In this document: positions 10,203 to 22,499 of the stretch, in pieces
Position numbering within the stretch: position 1 is the stretch's first letter
How the letters are laid out: the number at the start of each line of letters is the position of its first letter
Assembly (NCBI RefSeq): GCF_022539505.1
Contig: NC_061508.1
Location: 343,369,484 to 343,433,483, forward strand
Direction: 5' to 3'
Length of the DNA: 64,000 nt
Source of the DNA: Lolium rigidum
Taxonomy: Eukaryota > Streptophyta > Magnoliopsida > Poales > Poaceae
Position numbers and translations under genes: made by a program
Notes under the pieces: generated by a model
Databases searched by the model: none
What the model was told of the DNA's origin: nothing
Seen by the model: the letters and a program-made list of their open reading frames with translations, nothing else

Positions 10203-11032
10203 GTGTCGTCTAATACTCTAATTTGGTTAATCGACGGTAGTACAGTATTAAGCTAATTTATACTCGCTTGAAATTTGCATGCTTATAATTATATGCGATC
10301 GGTTATGACTACTACCAGTAATAGAGCTTGCGATGTATTGATAGATACTTGCTTTATACGAAGTACTACGGTTGTGTGTGCATTTGGAGGAGCTAGATTT
10401 ATGAGAACAGTATTCACAAGACCAAACCAACAAATGTTCAATTTCTTGATAATTAGTAAGTTGTAAAGCTTTTGGTTCGTGTTTTAAAAGAAAAAAACAC
10501 AGCTGGCAGATCATCTAGCTAGCTTAAGCTTAAAAGTAATTGAATGCACAAGGCATCACAGCGCGCGTTTACACATGGGCATCCGGCCACTGGCATGTGT
10601 GACATCGTTCATCATCGTGTATCCTGAGAAGTACGTACGTGATCCAATCAGGATGGTTCATTCCAAGGAAATTTACACGTAGCGATAGCATTGCTACTAG
10701 CCAGAGTTAATACGTAATAGATGACGAGGGGTTTGCGCAGCCGGCGTGCTGTGCTTTTCTCTGTTTGTTCGGTGACTCACTGACTTGACATTGCCGTGGC
10801 TGATGAGCAATCGCGTCTCGTGTGTGCTGCAAACGGCAACGAATCCGCGGCCAAAGCCAGTGAGCCGCGCGCGGCGTGGTCCAGCGGAGGGCTTGCCGAG
10901 AGCGGAGGGAGCCACACACACACCTCTGTCCGGCGCCGTTGTTTCTATACCGTTTGGATTAGATTGACGCCGTGTATATATAGGTGTGTCCACAAAACTT
11001 TAAAAAAAGTCTTAATTATTTATTTTCTATAA
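10203..11032. other. Downstream flank of gene copy 1
   Basis: No coding signal. It matches 58451-59385 almost continuously, with a small extra stretch in copy 2 (around 58505-58545 and 59015-59080). The region ends in TAA at 11030-11032, the left target duplication of the Harbinger-like element. A polyadenylation region for the gene must lie here, but no single signal stands out. Confidence 0.7.
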
Positions 11033-11283
11033 GAGCATGTCTAACAGGTTCCGTATTTTTCTGCCCCTTAAAACGCGAGTAAAGGGCCCTGTATTTAGTT
11101 TTCACCTGCCGAAAACTCGTATTCTGTTTTATGGGGTGGGGATACGGGTTCTGCTAGCTCGGACGAGTTGCCAACCCCTTAAAACAGGGTTTTAGACAAC
11201 AATTTGCACAACAATTTCAGATCAAACATAGCACATCAAAAATATGTGATGCATAATTCATAGTTTTTAACATCACAACGCGA

Positions 11284-11985
11284 TCATAGCCTATGTTCAA
11301 GCCACGGAACTTCCCAAATGTGATCAACCATCAACGAGTTCATCGCCAGCGGCGCCACCACTCGTCGGAGCCTCACCTCGAGGAGTCGACGAGCCAAGAG
11401 CACTTGCAGCACGAGCTTCACGGGCAACCTTCTTCCTCGCAATGATGTCCGCCTTGGTCTCCTTCCACCACGCCAGCTGATCCTCTCCATGTCGTCGGTG
11501 CGCATCATCATGATTTCCCTCTCCTCGGCCAAAAGCTCCTTCATGGCCTTGGCTTCTTTGATTGCGATCATCTTCATGTCCAGCTCGGCCTTCATCTTGG
11601 CATCTTCCCGCCTTGCTTCCACCTTGGCAAGCTTCACCTCCTTCTTCTTCTTCTTCTTCTCGGTGAACGGAGGTTGGGCTCCAATGTCTTCGTCGTCAAT
11701 GCCTCCTTGGACTTCATGAGTTGATCCAACTTCTCCCGGAAGCTAGCTGCTTCACCTTCTACCTTCACCCTCTCCTTGGCTTTCTTGTTGCCCTCGGGCT
11801 TGCCGGAGTTTCTCGCACTCATGTCTTCCGCTTCATCATCCATGGTGAACAGTGCTTCCTTCTTGCACTTTGGTTCGCTATCCCTCAACTTCCACTTAGG
11901 AAGATGTTGAAGAATGGAAAATCAATGTTGGAACGTTCTTGGAGCCGACCATGTCTTTGTACATCTGTTGAGCATACTTGGGCTG
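11284..11985 (-). pseudogene. NAM-associated C-terminal domain exon, copy 1, frameshifted
   Basis: After an intron the frames continue through a Lys/Glu-rich coiled coil (KLAKVEARREDAKMKAEL, MKELLAEEREIMMMR), characteristic of the NAM-associated C-terminal domain. The upstream part reads YKDMVGSKNVP then hits a stop, while the matching KWRLRD-like continuation (LRDSEPKCKKEALFTMDDE) is in the next frame. The exon is therefore broken by a frameshift shared with copy 2, which means the break predates the duplication. A run of AAG codons at 11640-11660 gives another frame change. Confidence 0.65.
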
Positions 11986-11998
11986 CACAACAACAATA

Positions 11999-12715
11999 TT
12001 AATGTGATGTTTGCACATCATCAACACATACTATGGATAGCAACAAACTCGGAAAACTTACATAGTCCTCCGACACGCATCCACTAGGGGGGTTGTCGGC
12101 CACTTGGTCCATGGCAGCACTCCAATGAGAACAAGCTGGTTTGATGATGTTCGATCGGCTTTCAAGGGAGCGGTAGGATCTGTCGGCCATGCTCTTGGTG
12201 CGAGGCTTCAGCTGGTGGTAGAGATCCTCGATGTGCTGCCAATAGCGCTTGCCGCCTTGGTCCACTCTGGTGCACGCATCTATCCCCACCTTGCTCCAAG
12301 CACGGACCAAGATCGCGTCTTCGATCTCGCTGTAGTTCGTCGTGCGTGGCTTCGGCGTCGAGGAAGAACCGACGGCAGCCGAATCATCCTCAACCACCTC
12401 CTCGTCACCCTCATACTCATCCTCATCATCAATCCCTTCGACATTGTCCTCCTCATCGAACGCATCGATGTCGGTGTCCAAGTCCACCGTGGAATCGTTG
12501 AGCATGTCCATGTACAATGTTGTGGACTCAACATCGAACACCTTGTCTACGTCCATGGAGGGTGGCGGCGGCGCGGGCGTCACCGCGGACGGAACGGAGC
12601 GAGGAGGGTCCGTGTCCTTGGATGACGGTGGAGGCGCGAGGCCGATGCGGCTGACTGCCTTTGTCTTCACCTTGGACTGCGGGGCACCCCTCGGCCCAGC
12701 CGCCTTCGTCTTCAT
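11999..12715 (-). pseudogene. SANT-like / NAM-associated protein, N-terminal exon, copy 1
   Basis: 238-aa frame. Residues 1-60 are a basic, Pro-rich region; about 70-115 an acidic Asp/Glu stretch; about 130-205 a SANT/Myb-like trihelix fold (YSEIEDAILVRAWSKV, GKRYWQHIEDLYHQ, DRSYRSLESR, CSHWSAAMDQ, PPSGCVSEDY). A splice donor GTAAGT follows SEDY. Known: this layout is shared by grass proteins often mislabelled 'glutathione S-transferase T3-like', related to the DNA-binding accessory protein of Harbinger elements. The true N terminus (about 110 residues in copy 2) is missing because the Copia LTR removed it. Copy 1 keeps Cys (TGC) where copy 2 has a TGA stop. Confidence 0.75.
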
Positions 12716-12755
12716 CCTGCCCCCCTCTTGGCAGCCGGCGGAGCTACGGCCGGCG

Positions 12756-13195
12756 TGAAGGAGATATGCCCTAGAGGCAATAATAAAGTGGTTATTATTT
12801 ATATCTTTATGTTTATGATAAATGTTTATATATCATGCTATAATTGTATTAACCGAAACATTAGTACATGTGTGATATGTAGACAAACAAGAAGTCCCTA
12901 GTATGCCTCTTAAACTAGCTTGTTGATTAATGGATGATTAGTTTCATAATCATGAACATTGGATGTTATTAATAACAAGGTTATATCATTATATGAATGA
13001 TGTAATGGACACACCCAATTAAGCGTAGCATAAGATCTCGTCATTAAGTTATTTGCTATAAGCTTTCGATACATAGTTACCTAGTCCTTATGACCATGAG
13101 ATCATATAAATCACTTATACCGGAAAGGTACTTTGATTACACCAAACACCACTGCGTAAATGGGTGGCTATAAAGGTGGGATTAAGTATCCTCGT
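12756..13195 (+). mobile_element. Truncated Copia-type LTR
   Basis: Starts precisely with TGAAGGAGATATGCCCTAG and continues with sequence typical of a large Copia LTR of pooid grasses (AGGCAATAATAAAG, then GGTGGCTATAAAGG near its right end). No LTR 3' end, primer site or internal domain follows. About 440 bases survive. The copy-2 paralogue at 61096 continues as Harbinger DNA, so this LTR marks an insertion followed by a deletion that also removed the right end of the Harbinger element. The right boundary is approximate. Confidence 0.75.
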
Positions 13196-13887
13196 TGATT
13201 CAGCCATTCCCTAAATATCCTCGTTTTTTTGCGCTAGTCATTGAGCCACTAGGTTCGCGAAAATTCAGGGTCCCAAACAAAAAGGGATTAAGAGAAATTA
13301 TTCGAACACCAGCTTCTGGTCACTGTCATCCCACATCATATGTCCAGGGGTTGCCATTAGAGCACGGTCTAGCTGACCACGGAAACGGATCAACGCGGAT
13401 ACAAGAATACCGGTGTTCACGGAAACGGATCAACGCGGATCCGACTATCAGCGCTTTCCTTTATTTTTCCCAAGAGAGAATCCGGTCGCGGAAAGAAAGA
13501 ACTCAAAATTAACAAGACGTGATCTCGGTCCATCCATGAACGGATTTGAAAAGTAAACGACACGTATTAGTTAATTCGTACTTAGGTTGCCTGCTTTTCG
13601 CAAATCAAACTTGCCTTCTCCACGAATCAGAAACCAACCGATCTACTAGGAAAATAAACTATCCTGCGTCTAAATCAAACTTGCATGATCCGACTTGCTC
13701 ATCTCACGCTGCTGTCTGCCACAACTAAGTAAAAATAAAAGGAAATCCAGCTTTGATTTCTCCTATGCCAAAAAACCAAGAGAAACCACGAACAAACGAA
13801 TCTATTCATCCTAGCTAGGACAACAAATCCACCAAATGGAAGAACCGAACTACTTAAGAAAATAGAGATGTATGAAACATGAGTTAC
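13196..13887. other. Non-coding stretch with a short direct repeat
   Basis: No gene recognised. The 21-base core CGGAAACGGATCAACGCGGA occurs twice, near 13380 and 13419, about 40 bases apart. The rest is mixed-composition sequence leading to the exon-like segment on the minus strand. Confidence 0.5.
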
Positions 13888-14049
13888 CTGCTGGATCTCC
13901 ACGACGAGGTCGGAAAGATGGAGGTGCCTGCTATCCTCGCCTCGCCGAGTCCCTGATCTGCATGCCGCCGCGAACACATGGCCACCGCCATCTCCATCTC
14001 CGGTCGCCGGCCATTGCAGCGTGGCTCCTCTCCTCTCCTCTCCGAGCAA
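13888..14049 (-). pseudogene. Isolated first-exon-like segment (54 codons)
   Basis: A GC-rich frame from ATG at 14049 to a splice-donor-like GTAACTC at 13887, starting MLGEERRGATLQW and ending VVEIQQ. The sequence to its right (14050-14110) is also GC-rich and promoter-like. No following exon can be found to the left before the Copia LTR fragment. It may be the remaining first exon of a disrupted gene or a captured fragment. Product unknown. Confidence 0.3.
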
Positions 14050-15416
14050 GAGTCAAAGTCTAAGTCATAGTCATTCGCGCACCCCGCCCGCGGTCCGTGG
14101 CGACGGGGTTCTACTTATAGAAGCTAGCGGCCTGGTTGGATATGTTGGGAGAAATTTTTGGGCGGGAATGAGATGACATTTGGGATCCCTCTCACTTCTT
14201 GAACGGTTGCTTGATGGAATGATGGATGGCTGAGATAGGTATCACGTGGATCGTTGACATGGACTGATCTATGGGAATAAAACAAGGTGTAAATCCAGCC
14301 TGAATTACGATGTGACTGCATGCGCTTGATTGCTGGCGCCTCATTTTATGGTGGGAAGTTATGATGTTGGCCTATTCTACGGGCGCCTCCCAATTATGGA
14401 ATGGCATATCTTCAATTCCTTTGTTACATCTCTCACTAATTTCACTTACCCCGCTTGGATGCTCCTCTCATATGATGAATACATCATCCTCAACCCTGCA
14501 CATGGAACAACAATGGAGTCGGACACAACAACGTCGATCGGTCGAGGACACTAGCGCCAATAGATCATGGGCTGCAATCACGACATCGTTGGCTATGGGA
14601 TTAGGGTCAAGTACATGTCAGTGTCAGCCATGGACTTTCTTTGGCCTAGCTAGCGAGCTCTGCTCGAATATGGGAGAAATAAGCAACTTTACTGCTGGTA
14701 ACACTTCTTTGACATGCACTGAGTAATATGAAGTAGAGAAATTTATAATATCAGCAAATTCTCAAGCAAAGATCTATCCTAACATACATTTTGCGGTAGT
14801 ACATATTTCTAACTTGAATATGTAGAACAATTTTATTCATTGCCCCGTTTGGTTTGCAACATAGATACACAGGTAAATCTGGAGCAGCTAGATATACAAG
14901 GATCCAAGAAAAAACTTGACTATACATGAGCTTGTAGCAAATTGGAGTCCCAAGTTCCAGCTTCCACATGCATCTATCTCTATCACAGCGCTAATACTAC
15001 ATGTTCCACTCACTAGTTTTTTACCATTTGAAACAAGAGAAAATAAGCCTCAACTCAAAGAAATTGTAGCTGAATGCTCAGTTGCTCACTACATATCTCA
15101 ACACAAGTGGTGCCAGCTAGCAAGGATCACAATGCAGCCTCTTCTTGGCTTCTCACGTTCACAACGCCAAATCACATGCCTCCAGAGCCTATTTGATGTT
15201 GTATATGTGAAACTTGCAAGAAATAATTGCCAAATATTGTAAAATTCTGCTATACAAGATAACACAACCTAGTGTACATGCCAATTGGATACAAATTAAG
15301 CACATAAACAACCATCTTCTGGTTTGTAATGGCTGGAACACCAAACGTTTAATTGCTTAAGTAACATTTAGTATCTAGCAATTCAGTGAACACACGTACA
15401 TGGGCAGAATCTCTAC
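14050..15416. other. Intergenic, no gene recognised
   Basis: Contains two overlapping plus-strand frames (14330-14554 and 14361-14726) in sequence of ordinary composition. Neither shows a known motif or splice context. AT-rich from 14730 on. Confidence 0.4.
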
Positions 15417-15579
15417 CTGCTCGATGAAGAACACGGAAGACGCTGGCAGCGGCGTCCTCTCCGGCAACATCAGGAACGGCACGACTACCGGTAATGGAGA
15501 CATCAGTAGTAAACCCAGGCAGCGGGGGCCATCCTCTTGCTCGAAGAAGAGGTGCAATAGCCGCAACTCCTAGTGATGT
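15417..15579 (-). other. Possible orphan exon (unknown product)
   Basis: GC-rich island in AT-rich surroundings, flanked on the minus strand by an acceptor-like GGGCAG and a donor GTAGAG. It encodes SLGVAAIAPLLRARGWPPLP and then a region ending VFRVLHRAG without a stop. The composition contrast and the paired splice signals support an exon or exon fragment. The family is not recognised. Confidence 0.3.
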
Positions 15580-18500
15580 CTGCCCAGATTCCACATAGAA
15601 AAAAATGAAAGAAGGCTCATATTTACATTCAAGGCAACCAAGCAAGAGAAGTACATGCAGGATTTTCTTTTGACATTATAAACGCCATTAATTAACTTCC
15701 TTTTGTTTATACAGAGTTTCGAATATCTGGCTAGAAACATCCAGGATTTTCTCAAACAGTTTGGCTTCTCTCTTGAATCACTTTTTCCTCTTAACACAAG
15801 GTTTCTCTGATTGTTATCCTCGCCTTACAAGTGCACCCAGAGGGAAATCGAATGCACTCGTTAGATGATATTGCACATACACAAAAAGAGGGATAACTTT
15901 GATAAAGATCACAATAGTGGATTAAGCAAGTGACTAACTCCCAAACCTTTCTTATATCTCTTAGCAATCAAGCAACAATGATTTAAGGCATCATAAGTAA
16001 GCAAGCAAAAGCAACACTTATTTTAGGTATAACCCAACGACTATAAGTAATAAAGGGAAAGCAAATCTAATCGTTACACCAGCTAAGCTAGCTCAGCTGC
16101 CTCCCTAAACAACAACATTGATAAGCATTGGAACATATATTGGCTACAAAATGCCATCAATTTCCTCTAGTACGTGTAAACAACAAATCACATCTACATC
16201 TAATAGCAACAACACAAACTACATATTCTCAATTCTATCATCATAACACAATCTGCAACAACAAACTGTACAGAACGAGAACCTATGTCAACATCCACCC
16301 AACAAAGAAGACCTCTAATGACCATGTAACATTAAGTTGAGTCTACTAAGTACCAACACAAAATCATCAAGTTCATTGGCTTACAAAGAATATTGACACC
16401 AAGGTATCTAATAACTAGGGTAAGATAGCAGATACTTAACAATATAATTTAGAAAGCTAGATGCATAGATAGCCATTACCACCACATGGACAAATGCAGG
16501 TCAACAACTCAATGACCAAAGCGTAACATAGCCACAACACCATGACTGTGGCAACAAAGAGCGCAAGGGAGCCAGAGATCAAAGGGGTGAGCCACAAGCT
16601 CACTGTACATGTTGTAACCAAGGCCGGCCTGCGTGTCTTTGACGCCAGCCGCATCAACTATGCATACCCTAGGCCAAGCAGAACCCGCGTATATCAGAAA
16701 ATATTATTAAGATTTTCATTACTGATACTATCGATTTCAAAGAAAACATAGCACAATGAACAAACTTAGCCAAAACTTTCTAAGAAAAGTGGTACTACAA
16801 AGACACATCAAAGGAGAATCATCTGGCATAGTGAAGTTTGCATAAGATCAGTTACATTTCATCCTTGCGACCAACATGGTTTTAATGATACATGCAGTAC
16901 CAGATTACCAGCTTGGTCAGAATTCAAATCGCCAAAAAAGCTGTCATAATGTCAACTGTTGAACTGATATATAATCCATTTAAGATGCAGCCATTCTAAA
17001 GAAAATAGCAATGCCATGTTGTTGATAATATAATTTACTTTATTATGTTCCATTAATCAAGTTCTGTGTCAGTATTTAAGTTTAGTGATCATGGTAGAAT
17101 AAAACTTTGAATGAAAACACATCTCAAATTTAGCTACATAGATTTTATATAGGCCAAAACGTGACTACTAATCACAAAGAAGAAATAACACAAGTGTAGT
17201 AAACACGACTACCAATCAGAAAGAAACAATGTGATATGGCACAACTACAACTATATGTTATTAAATAAGTATATGACCAGAAAAGCCTCCAATTCATTAA
17301 GGTTCCAGAATAGCAGCTGTACTTTGGAGCCTATGCAAGCTAAGGATGCTACACGGGGATATTTTTATCTTGAAGATGCTGAGTTCAGACTTACAAGCCA
17401 ACACTCTATCATATACTACATGGGCACTGTGTAGTTTTGTCTGATAGTCTGAAACCATCCAAGAGTCCCTTCCGCGAACATAAATGATTCATCTAGACAA
17501 TAGAAGATTTTTCTTGCCATATTGAGATAGCTTGTTGAGCCCCGGAGTAAAAATATAAATCACCGGTCAAAAGGTATAATCAAATAAAAAATATCAAAGT
17601 TTGCAGTGAGAATAAAGAAAGCATCATGTCAGCAAAAAAGCGGTCAGCCACACATGAATACACTATACTCATTTCACAAACAATATTAATGAAGATTCGT
17701 TTTACAACCAAGTAGTAAAGGACACGTTCTTAAAAGAATATATGCAACATAGGGGACAAAACAGGTTGTTTAAACATAAACATAAATATTACACATAGAA
17801 GTAACCAGCTAGATAAATAGAATTGGCTAGTGACCACTGCGCCCACGCCACTAACACTACTGGAAGCACATACACAACTTGCAGGGCTAGCTAACCAAGC
17901 ACACGAGGTTAGAAGAACATAGGATTCTGCACGAGCTCCCTATAACCTACAACCCCTCATACGTATAATCATGGACTACGAACCTATAAAGTATTTAGAA
18001 AGCAACTGCCCTATAAGGTAGCCTCTTCTTAAGGGCAACACTGGCTCCAGAAAAAAAAAGTTCTCGAAAGCAGGGCTCCTTCAGCAGTTATTTACGTATC
18101 CACGCCCACAAGCAAGAAACCATCACTGGCTAGTTCACGCAAGTAGGAATGGGAGGGAAAACAGAGCTAGTAAACCATCATCTCCTGCAGCAGCGGCTCC
18201 CTCCAGGGAAGCTTCCAGCTCCACTTTTCCTGCCCATCTAATGTCACCTCAGGGATCCATGGCATTTCGCCCCTACATGAGAGCCATGGCATTTCGCTGC
18301 TCCATGTACCGTTGCAGCGTCGCATCTGACTACAACTGGTTGAACAAGCTTGGCTTGCCAATCACCTGCATGACAACAACCGGCCAAGAAAAGGTTCACC
18401 ACCACCGTACACGATATAATTACTAGATAAGCCCAGGGATCAACACAAGCACAAGAAATGTTCAATAAGCGACGAATACAAATGTTCATAAGTTCATATA

Positions 18501-19065
18501 CTAACACGTCATGACCGGATGGCGGTGGAGTGTCGCTAGAGTCTAGATGGACCATGCAAGTATAAAACATGAGCAAAGGCCAATCATTTTATGCACTCCG
18601 GTACATGTATAGCGATCTCTTGCTCTATCTTATAACTGAAAAGTGCAAGCGTACATGATCTGGTGTATCTCACAGATTGAGCCACAACAAGCAATACATA
18701 AGAAGCTAGTCGCCATCTGGCAAAGAGCAATCAAAACACAACACATCTAGCTTCATGAATTAGTATCAAGTTTTAAAATGGATTGTTGTAGCAAGGCAAT
18801 CAGGCGAGAACTCGTTCACAACTGCAACCATTGTAAAGATGATTATAATACAACACCCAGGAAAGAATATGGGAAAACTAAGGACCAACTTAGGACTTAG
18901 GATAGGCATAACCCACGGGAAAATCCCAAATTGCATCACACAATAGACCACACCGACAGCATACAATCGAAGTCAATACCAATACTAAGAGGACCCAATC
19001 CAGAAAAAAAAAAGGGGGCTCACCCGCAGTTGCCAAGCCATATAAATGCCGCAGCTGAGCAACGC
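15580..19065. other. AT-rich flank left of the CACTA element
   Basis: Intron-like sequence without a convincing gene. The stretch 16350-16680 resembles 35830-36100 on the other side of the CACTA element in the same orientation (shared ATTGGCTTA..AA, AACATAG/GGCCAC, GTGA.C.A and GTTGTAAC blocks), so an old duplication lies in these flanks. A minus-strand frame at 18167-18361 is of uncertain meaning. Confidence 0.45.
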
Positions 19066-19545
19066 CACTACGGCAGAACAGGGCTTTGCCGTGCAGCCAA
19101 AACGCACGGCAAAGGGCCAAATACGCTCGGCAAAGCCTTTGCCGAGCGGGCTTGCACGGCAAAGAATGCTCGGCAATGAACCGCCCGGCAAAGCCGCCTT
19201 TGCCGTGCGCCGCGCGGAAGAGGCACGGCAAAGGCCTTTGCCGTGCGCACTGGCTTTGCCGTGTGCTGGGACAGCGTTGCCGTGCGAGTGTGGTTGCCGT
19301 GCGCCTTGAGCGTTTGCCGTGCGGCCGGCTTTGCCGTGTGCTCCGCCTCCATCCCGCACGGCAAAGTCTCCTCTTTGCCGTGCGCTTCCACTTCTCCCCG
19401 CACGGCAAAGATGCTACAGGCAGAGCACTGCCACAGCCGCGCAGAGTGCACAGCAGGGCAACCTTTGCCGTGTGTATGTGCACGGCAAAGGCCTTCTTTG
19501 CCGTGTGCATGTGTCTTTGCCGTGTGCATATGCACGGCAAAGGTG
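19066..19545. repeat. 3' terminal and subterminal repeats of the CACTA element
   Basis: About two dozen copies of TTTGCCGTGC/G or its complement GCACGGCAAAG, alternating in orientation and often paired as inverted repeats 5-30 bases apart. Variants include GCTCGGCAAAG and TTTGCCGAGCG. Known: in En/Spm elements such motifs are TnpA binding sites that bring the two ends together. Open frames across this block are repeat artefacts. Confidence 0.85.
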
Positions 19546-20339
19546 CTGGAAAAATTCCAGATTTTTTCTCGTTTCTCATTAATCCCTCGCATATACAATT
19601 CACAAATACAAATATATATCCAGATCCATATATAGCATAACATATAGAGTATTTGCACATCATCAACAACAAAGTTCATACATAATATAGTCCAACGAAG
19701 TCCATACAATAGTCCAACAACAAAGTCTCCAACATAGAATGATCCAAATAGCACAACAAAGTTCATACAACCAACATCAACCTTCTCCATTTCCGTCTCC
19801 ACCTCCTTGTCCTTCTCCACCTCCTTGTCCTCCTACAAGTTCGTTGATGCATAAGTGGCATGGAATGACTAAAATTGACATGTAAGACATGGAAGAACTA
19901 GAATTGACATGGAATGGCTAAAATTGAACATAATCGCTAGAATTGACATGAAATGGCTAAAATTCAACATAATGGCTAAGGATGACATGGAATGGCTAAA
20001 ATTAACATGGAATAGGTAAAATTGAACATAATGGCTAAAATTGACATGGTTGAATGGCTAAAATTCACAAGTGACATGGTATGGAAGAATTAGAAGTGTA
20101 GGAGAACTCACCTAGAAACCGCTGCAGTGCTCGGATGATGCCCGTATTGTTGACGGTCAAGCCGGTGTCGGCCGGGCTCGACTTGGCCCTTGCCGGAGGA
20201 GCGCCATCACGGCCGGATCGGGCGTGGGGATCCGCAATATCCAAAGTTCGGTTAGACAACAAACAAGATTGAGACGGAGATATTAAGTTAACCACTTACA
20301 AAATGTGGGAACATAGGAGGACACGACGTGCTAGGACCA
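19546..20339. repeat. CACTA 3' spacer with short degenerate tandem repeat
   Basis: AT-rich spacer between the subterminal block and the TnpA stop codon. From about 19855 to 20080 a degenerate repeat of the core ACATGGAATGGCTAAAATTG (20-40 base spacing, roughly ten copies) is visible. At 19660-19770 CAACAAAGTTCATACA-like units also recur. No coding signal. Confidence 0.6.
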
Positions 20340-22446
20340 CTACTCCCCGGTGGTGAAGTCAAGCACGGTCCGGTTCATGAACATCTGCCGGAACATCCGC
20401 TGCCGTTGTTGCATCCGCCGCAACATCCGCTGCTGCATCTGCATGTTCTCCCTAAGCCGCCGCTGCATCCGCATCTGCTCCTCTTGGTGCCTCCGTTCCC
20501 TTTCTTCCATCTCCGCCTACGTTGTGTTGCCGCGATGTCGATAACATTGTAATGGAAAACATGTAATGAAGCGTAGAGGATCGACGAAGAACTTACCCGT
20601 AACTTCTCCACAGCCTAGGTCCGAAGCCCGTGGGCGGGTCTCTACCCGAGGCTGCTCGCTCGTACGCCCACGACGGATCTGGCGTAGAGATGGAATGGTC
20701 GTTGGGTCGACTAACCCGTCGACAATCCATAGGCGGCCACCCTTCTTGCCTTGTCCCGCAAGCACCGCAACCTCAACGTCAAAGTCTTCGGTGGTTGGGT
20801 CGGCGTCTTCGCCGTGCTTGTCCTTGAACTTCGAGCGGTACGCGCCACACTGGGCCTCCGCTAGCCCGTTGACCCACACGGACCCCGTTTCAGGATGCGG
20901 CTCCCTCCTCGGTCTTGGACTTTTGGAAGAGGCCAAACAAGTTTGGTGTCACGCTCGTCTTCACTTCCCGCAAAAGAGTACATGCAAGTAAGTGAAGAGG
21001 GACACCCTTGCGGGGCTAACAATAACATGAAACGAAAGAATGAAGAAACCATTTGCTCACCTCTTGCTGCAAGGTAAGGGCCAAGTTCTTGCTGCCCAGG
21101 ACATGTGATCCACCTCCCATCTCTAAACGCTTCGCTTGCCCTCCTCGTGCTTCCGGGCGTACTCGGCGGATGTCCACCATATGACCATCGCAAGAAAGCA
21201 CGCCTTGTCTTCCCCGACGTATCGAGGAGGGTTCTACATACACAAGATAGACCCATTATTAGAACATAAACTACATGAAAATGCGGAAATAAAGAACACA
21301 TCGATGCTAATACCTGCGGTACTGCCACGGTGCCATGAGCGTATCCCGACAATCAGCCTTACTCATCCAAACTTTGCGCTCGGCGTGCCGGCCGCGAACG
21401 CACCGGACACGTGCCTCGTAGTGCATGCCAGCCACCCTCACCCCGCACAACTCGTGTAAGATAACGTCGCACGCAATTTCCTTGCCCTCAGCCCTCGTGA
21501 AGTATTTCCGCAACCATGCACATAGGTAAAACAAGAGGAATTAGAGCAACTATTGGTAGTCAAGAAGTGTTTGAATGCTAAGAAGCCAAAAGTCACGTAC
21601 CCGTAAGTGGCGGACAACCCGCTCTTGCATGTTGGCGCACTTGCCGCTAGGATCTTCCGCGTAGCTGTAGTGCTTCCAAGTCCAAGCCACATCGCGGCCA
21701 CCACTAGGGAGATTGACAATCCCAGGGAAATGCTTCCTAATTAGGCCTCCAAGTATGTTCGAGTACTCACGTGTCGGGAGCCTCCTCGGGTCACCATACT
21801 TGAACATGCTGCACAACGAATTGCCAAAATCAGTATGCATGTGATAAAAAAATTGTATAATGATAAAAATTTCAATAATGGAATGCCAGAATCAGCATGT
21901 ACCTCTTTCCAGGCGGGCACGAGAACAACATCGCGGAAGGCCCAAGTTTTTAGCTTGGGGAGTTTCGTAATCCCGCGCTTATACGGCTTCTTGTCCCGTG
22001 GTTCCAGCCTCTCCTCGGCCGCAACGTACTCCTCCTCCTCGGGCGGATACCAAGCTAGGTCTTTGTTTAGCTCCTGCGGCAAACCCCCCAACCCCTCATC
22101 CTCCTCGAGCTCCTCCCCACCGTCCTCCCCACCGTCCTCCCCACCGTCCTCCTCACCGTCCTCCCCACCGTCCTCCCCACCATCCTCCTCATCCTGCCCA
22201 CCGTGCTCCTCACCGTCCTCCTCGTCCTCCCCACCCCACCGCTCCTCGTCATCATCCTCGGCCGGGGGAGGACTAGGAGAAGGGGTACGAAGTCGCCGTG
22301 GCTGGGCATTCTTCCTCCGTGGTGGAGGGCTAGGAGGAGCGCTAGGAGGACGTGTCTCGCGACGATGAACCACTCGAAAGTCCCACAAGCTCAGCCACGG
22401 CCTTGATCTTCTTTTTGAAACCTCCCTTTCTTTTTCTTGGCGGCAT
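20340..22446 (-). pseudogene. CACTA TnpA-like protein gene (transposase_24 type), broken
   Basis: Minus-strand gene after TNPD. A start at 22446 reads MPPRKRKGGFKKKIKAVAEL, but this frame stops after about 34 codons. The long frame (to 21900) is a different register, with a basic/Pro-rich start, an acidic EDGG repeat and KRGITKLPKLKTWAF. Next come exons with GDPRRLPTREYSNILGGLIR and DVAWTWKHYSY (about 21560-21800), then the transposase_24-like exons (21300-20860), then PETGSVWVNGLAEAQCGAY (about 20870). The last exon is a Met/Gln/Arg coiled coil (HQEEQMRMQRRLRENMQM) ending DFTTGE at the TAG at 20340-20342. Known: TnpA-type proteins bind the subterminal repeats and regulate excision. Exon borders are inferred. 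The early stop suggests a frameshift or a sequencing indel. Confidence 0.7.
22080..22265 (-). repeat. Coding minisatellite (EDGG) in the TnpA-like gene
   Basis: About ten imperfect copies of a 12-base unit, GGAGGACGGTGG on the minus strand, encode a run of Glu-Asp-Gly-Gly units, giving a highly acidic segment. The unit length keeps the frame, so copy-number change alters only the length of the acidic stretch. Confidence 0.75.
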
Positions 22447-22499
22447 GTTTCAATCACCTCGCAAACACAATGAAAAGAGTGGTTTATTAGTATGCAATG

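Larger units (their letters stand above)
8980..12755. repeat. Duplicated block, copy 1 (matches 57245-61095)
   Basis: From TTTATGTAA.GCCTAG.CGTCTC through the gene, its downstream region and the Harbinger element, the two blocks run in parallel in direct orientation, about 48 kb apart. The similarity extends further left into the LINE fragments (2372-2699 and 7561-7802 versus the tandem units). It ends at 12755, where the Copia LTR begins. Confidence 0.9.
11033..12755 (-). mobile_element. PIF/Harbinger-like element, copy 1, right end lost
   Basis: Begins after TAA with GAGCATGTCTAACAGG, the same terminus and position as the complete copy at 59386-61572. It is cut at 12755, where a Copia LTR starts, and the last 477 bases of the element (equivalent to 61096-61572) are gone. 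Known: TAA/TTA target duplications and GAGCAT..C.AACAG-type ends are typical of PIF/Harbinger elements of grasses. It carries only the SANT/NAM-associated type ORF on the minus strand and no DDE transposase. Confidence 0.75.

Noticed and set aside
9013..10203. 396-codon frame overlapping gene copy 1 (and its equivalents at 57650-58453, 57372-58091)
   Set aside because: These are alternate registers of a very GC-rich gene, with monotonous Arg/Pro/Gly content. The frame from 9116 has membrane segments and matches its paralogue as protein.
17868..17890. CACTACTGGAAGCACA as an alternative CACTA left end
   Set aside because: No subterminal TTTGCCGTGC repeats follow it, whereas they begin immediately after 19066.
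19046..19820. Several frames of 60-260 codons across the left CACTA end
   Set aside because: They are translations of the TTTGCCGTGC repeats and cross the transposon boundary.
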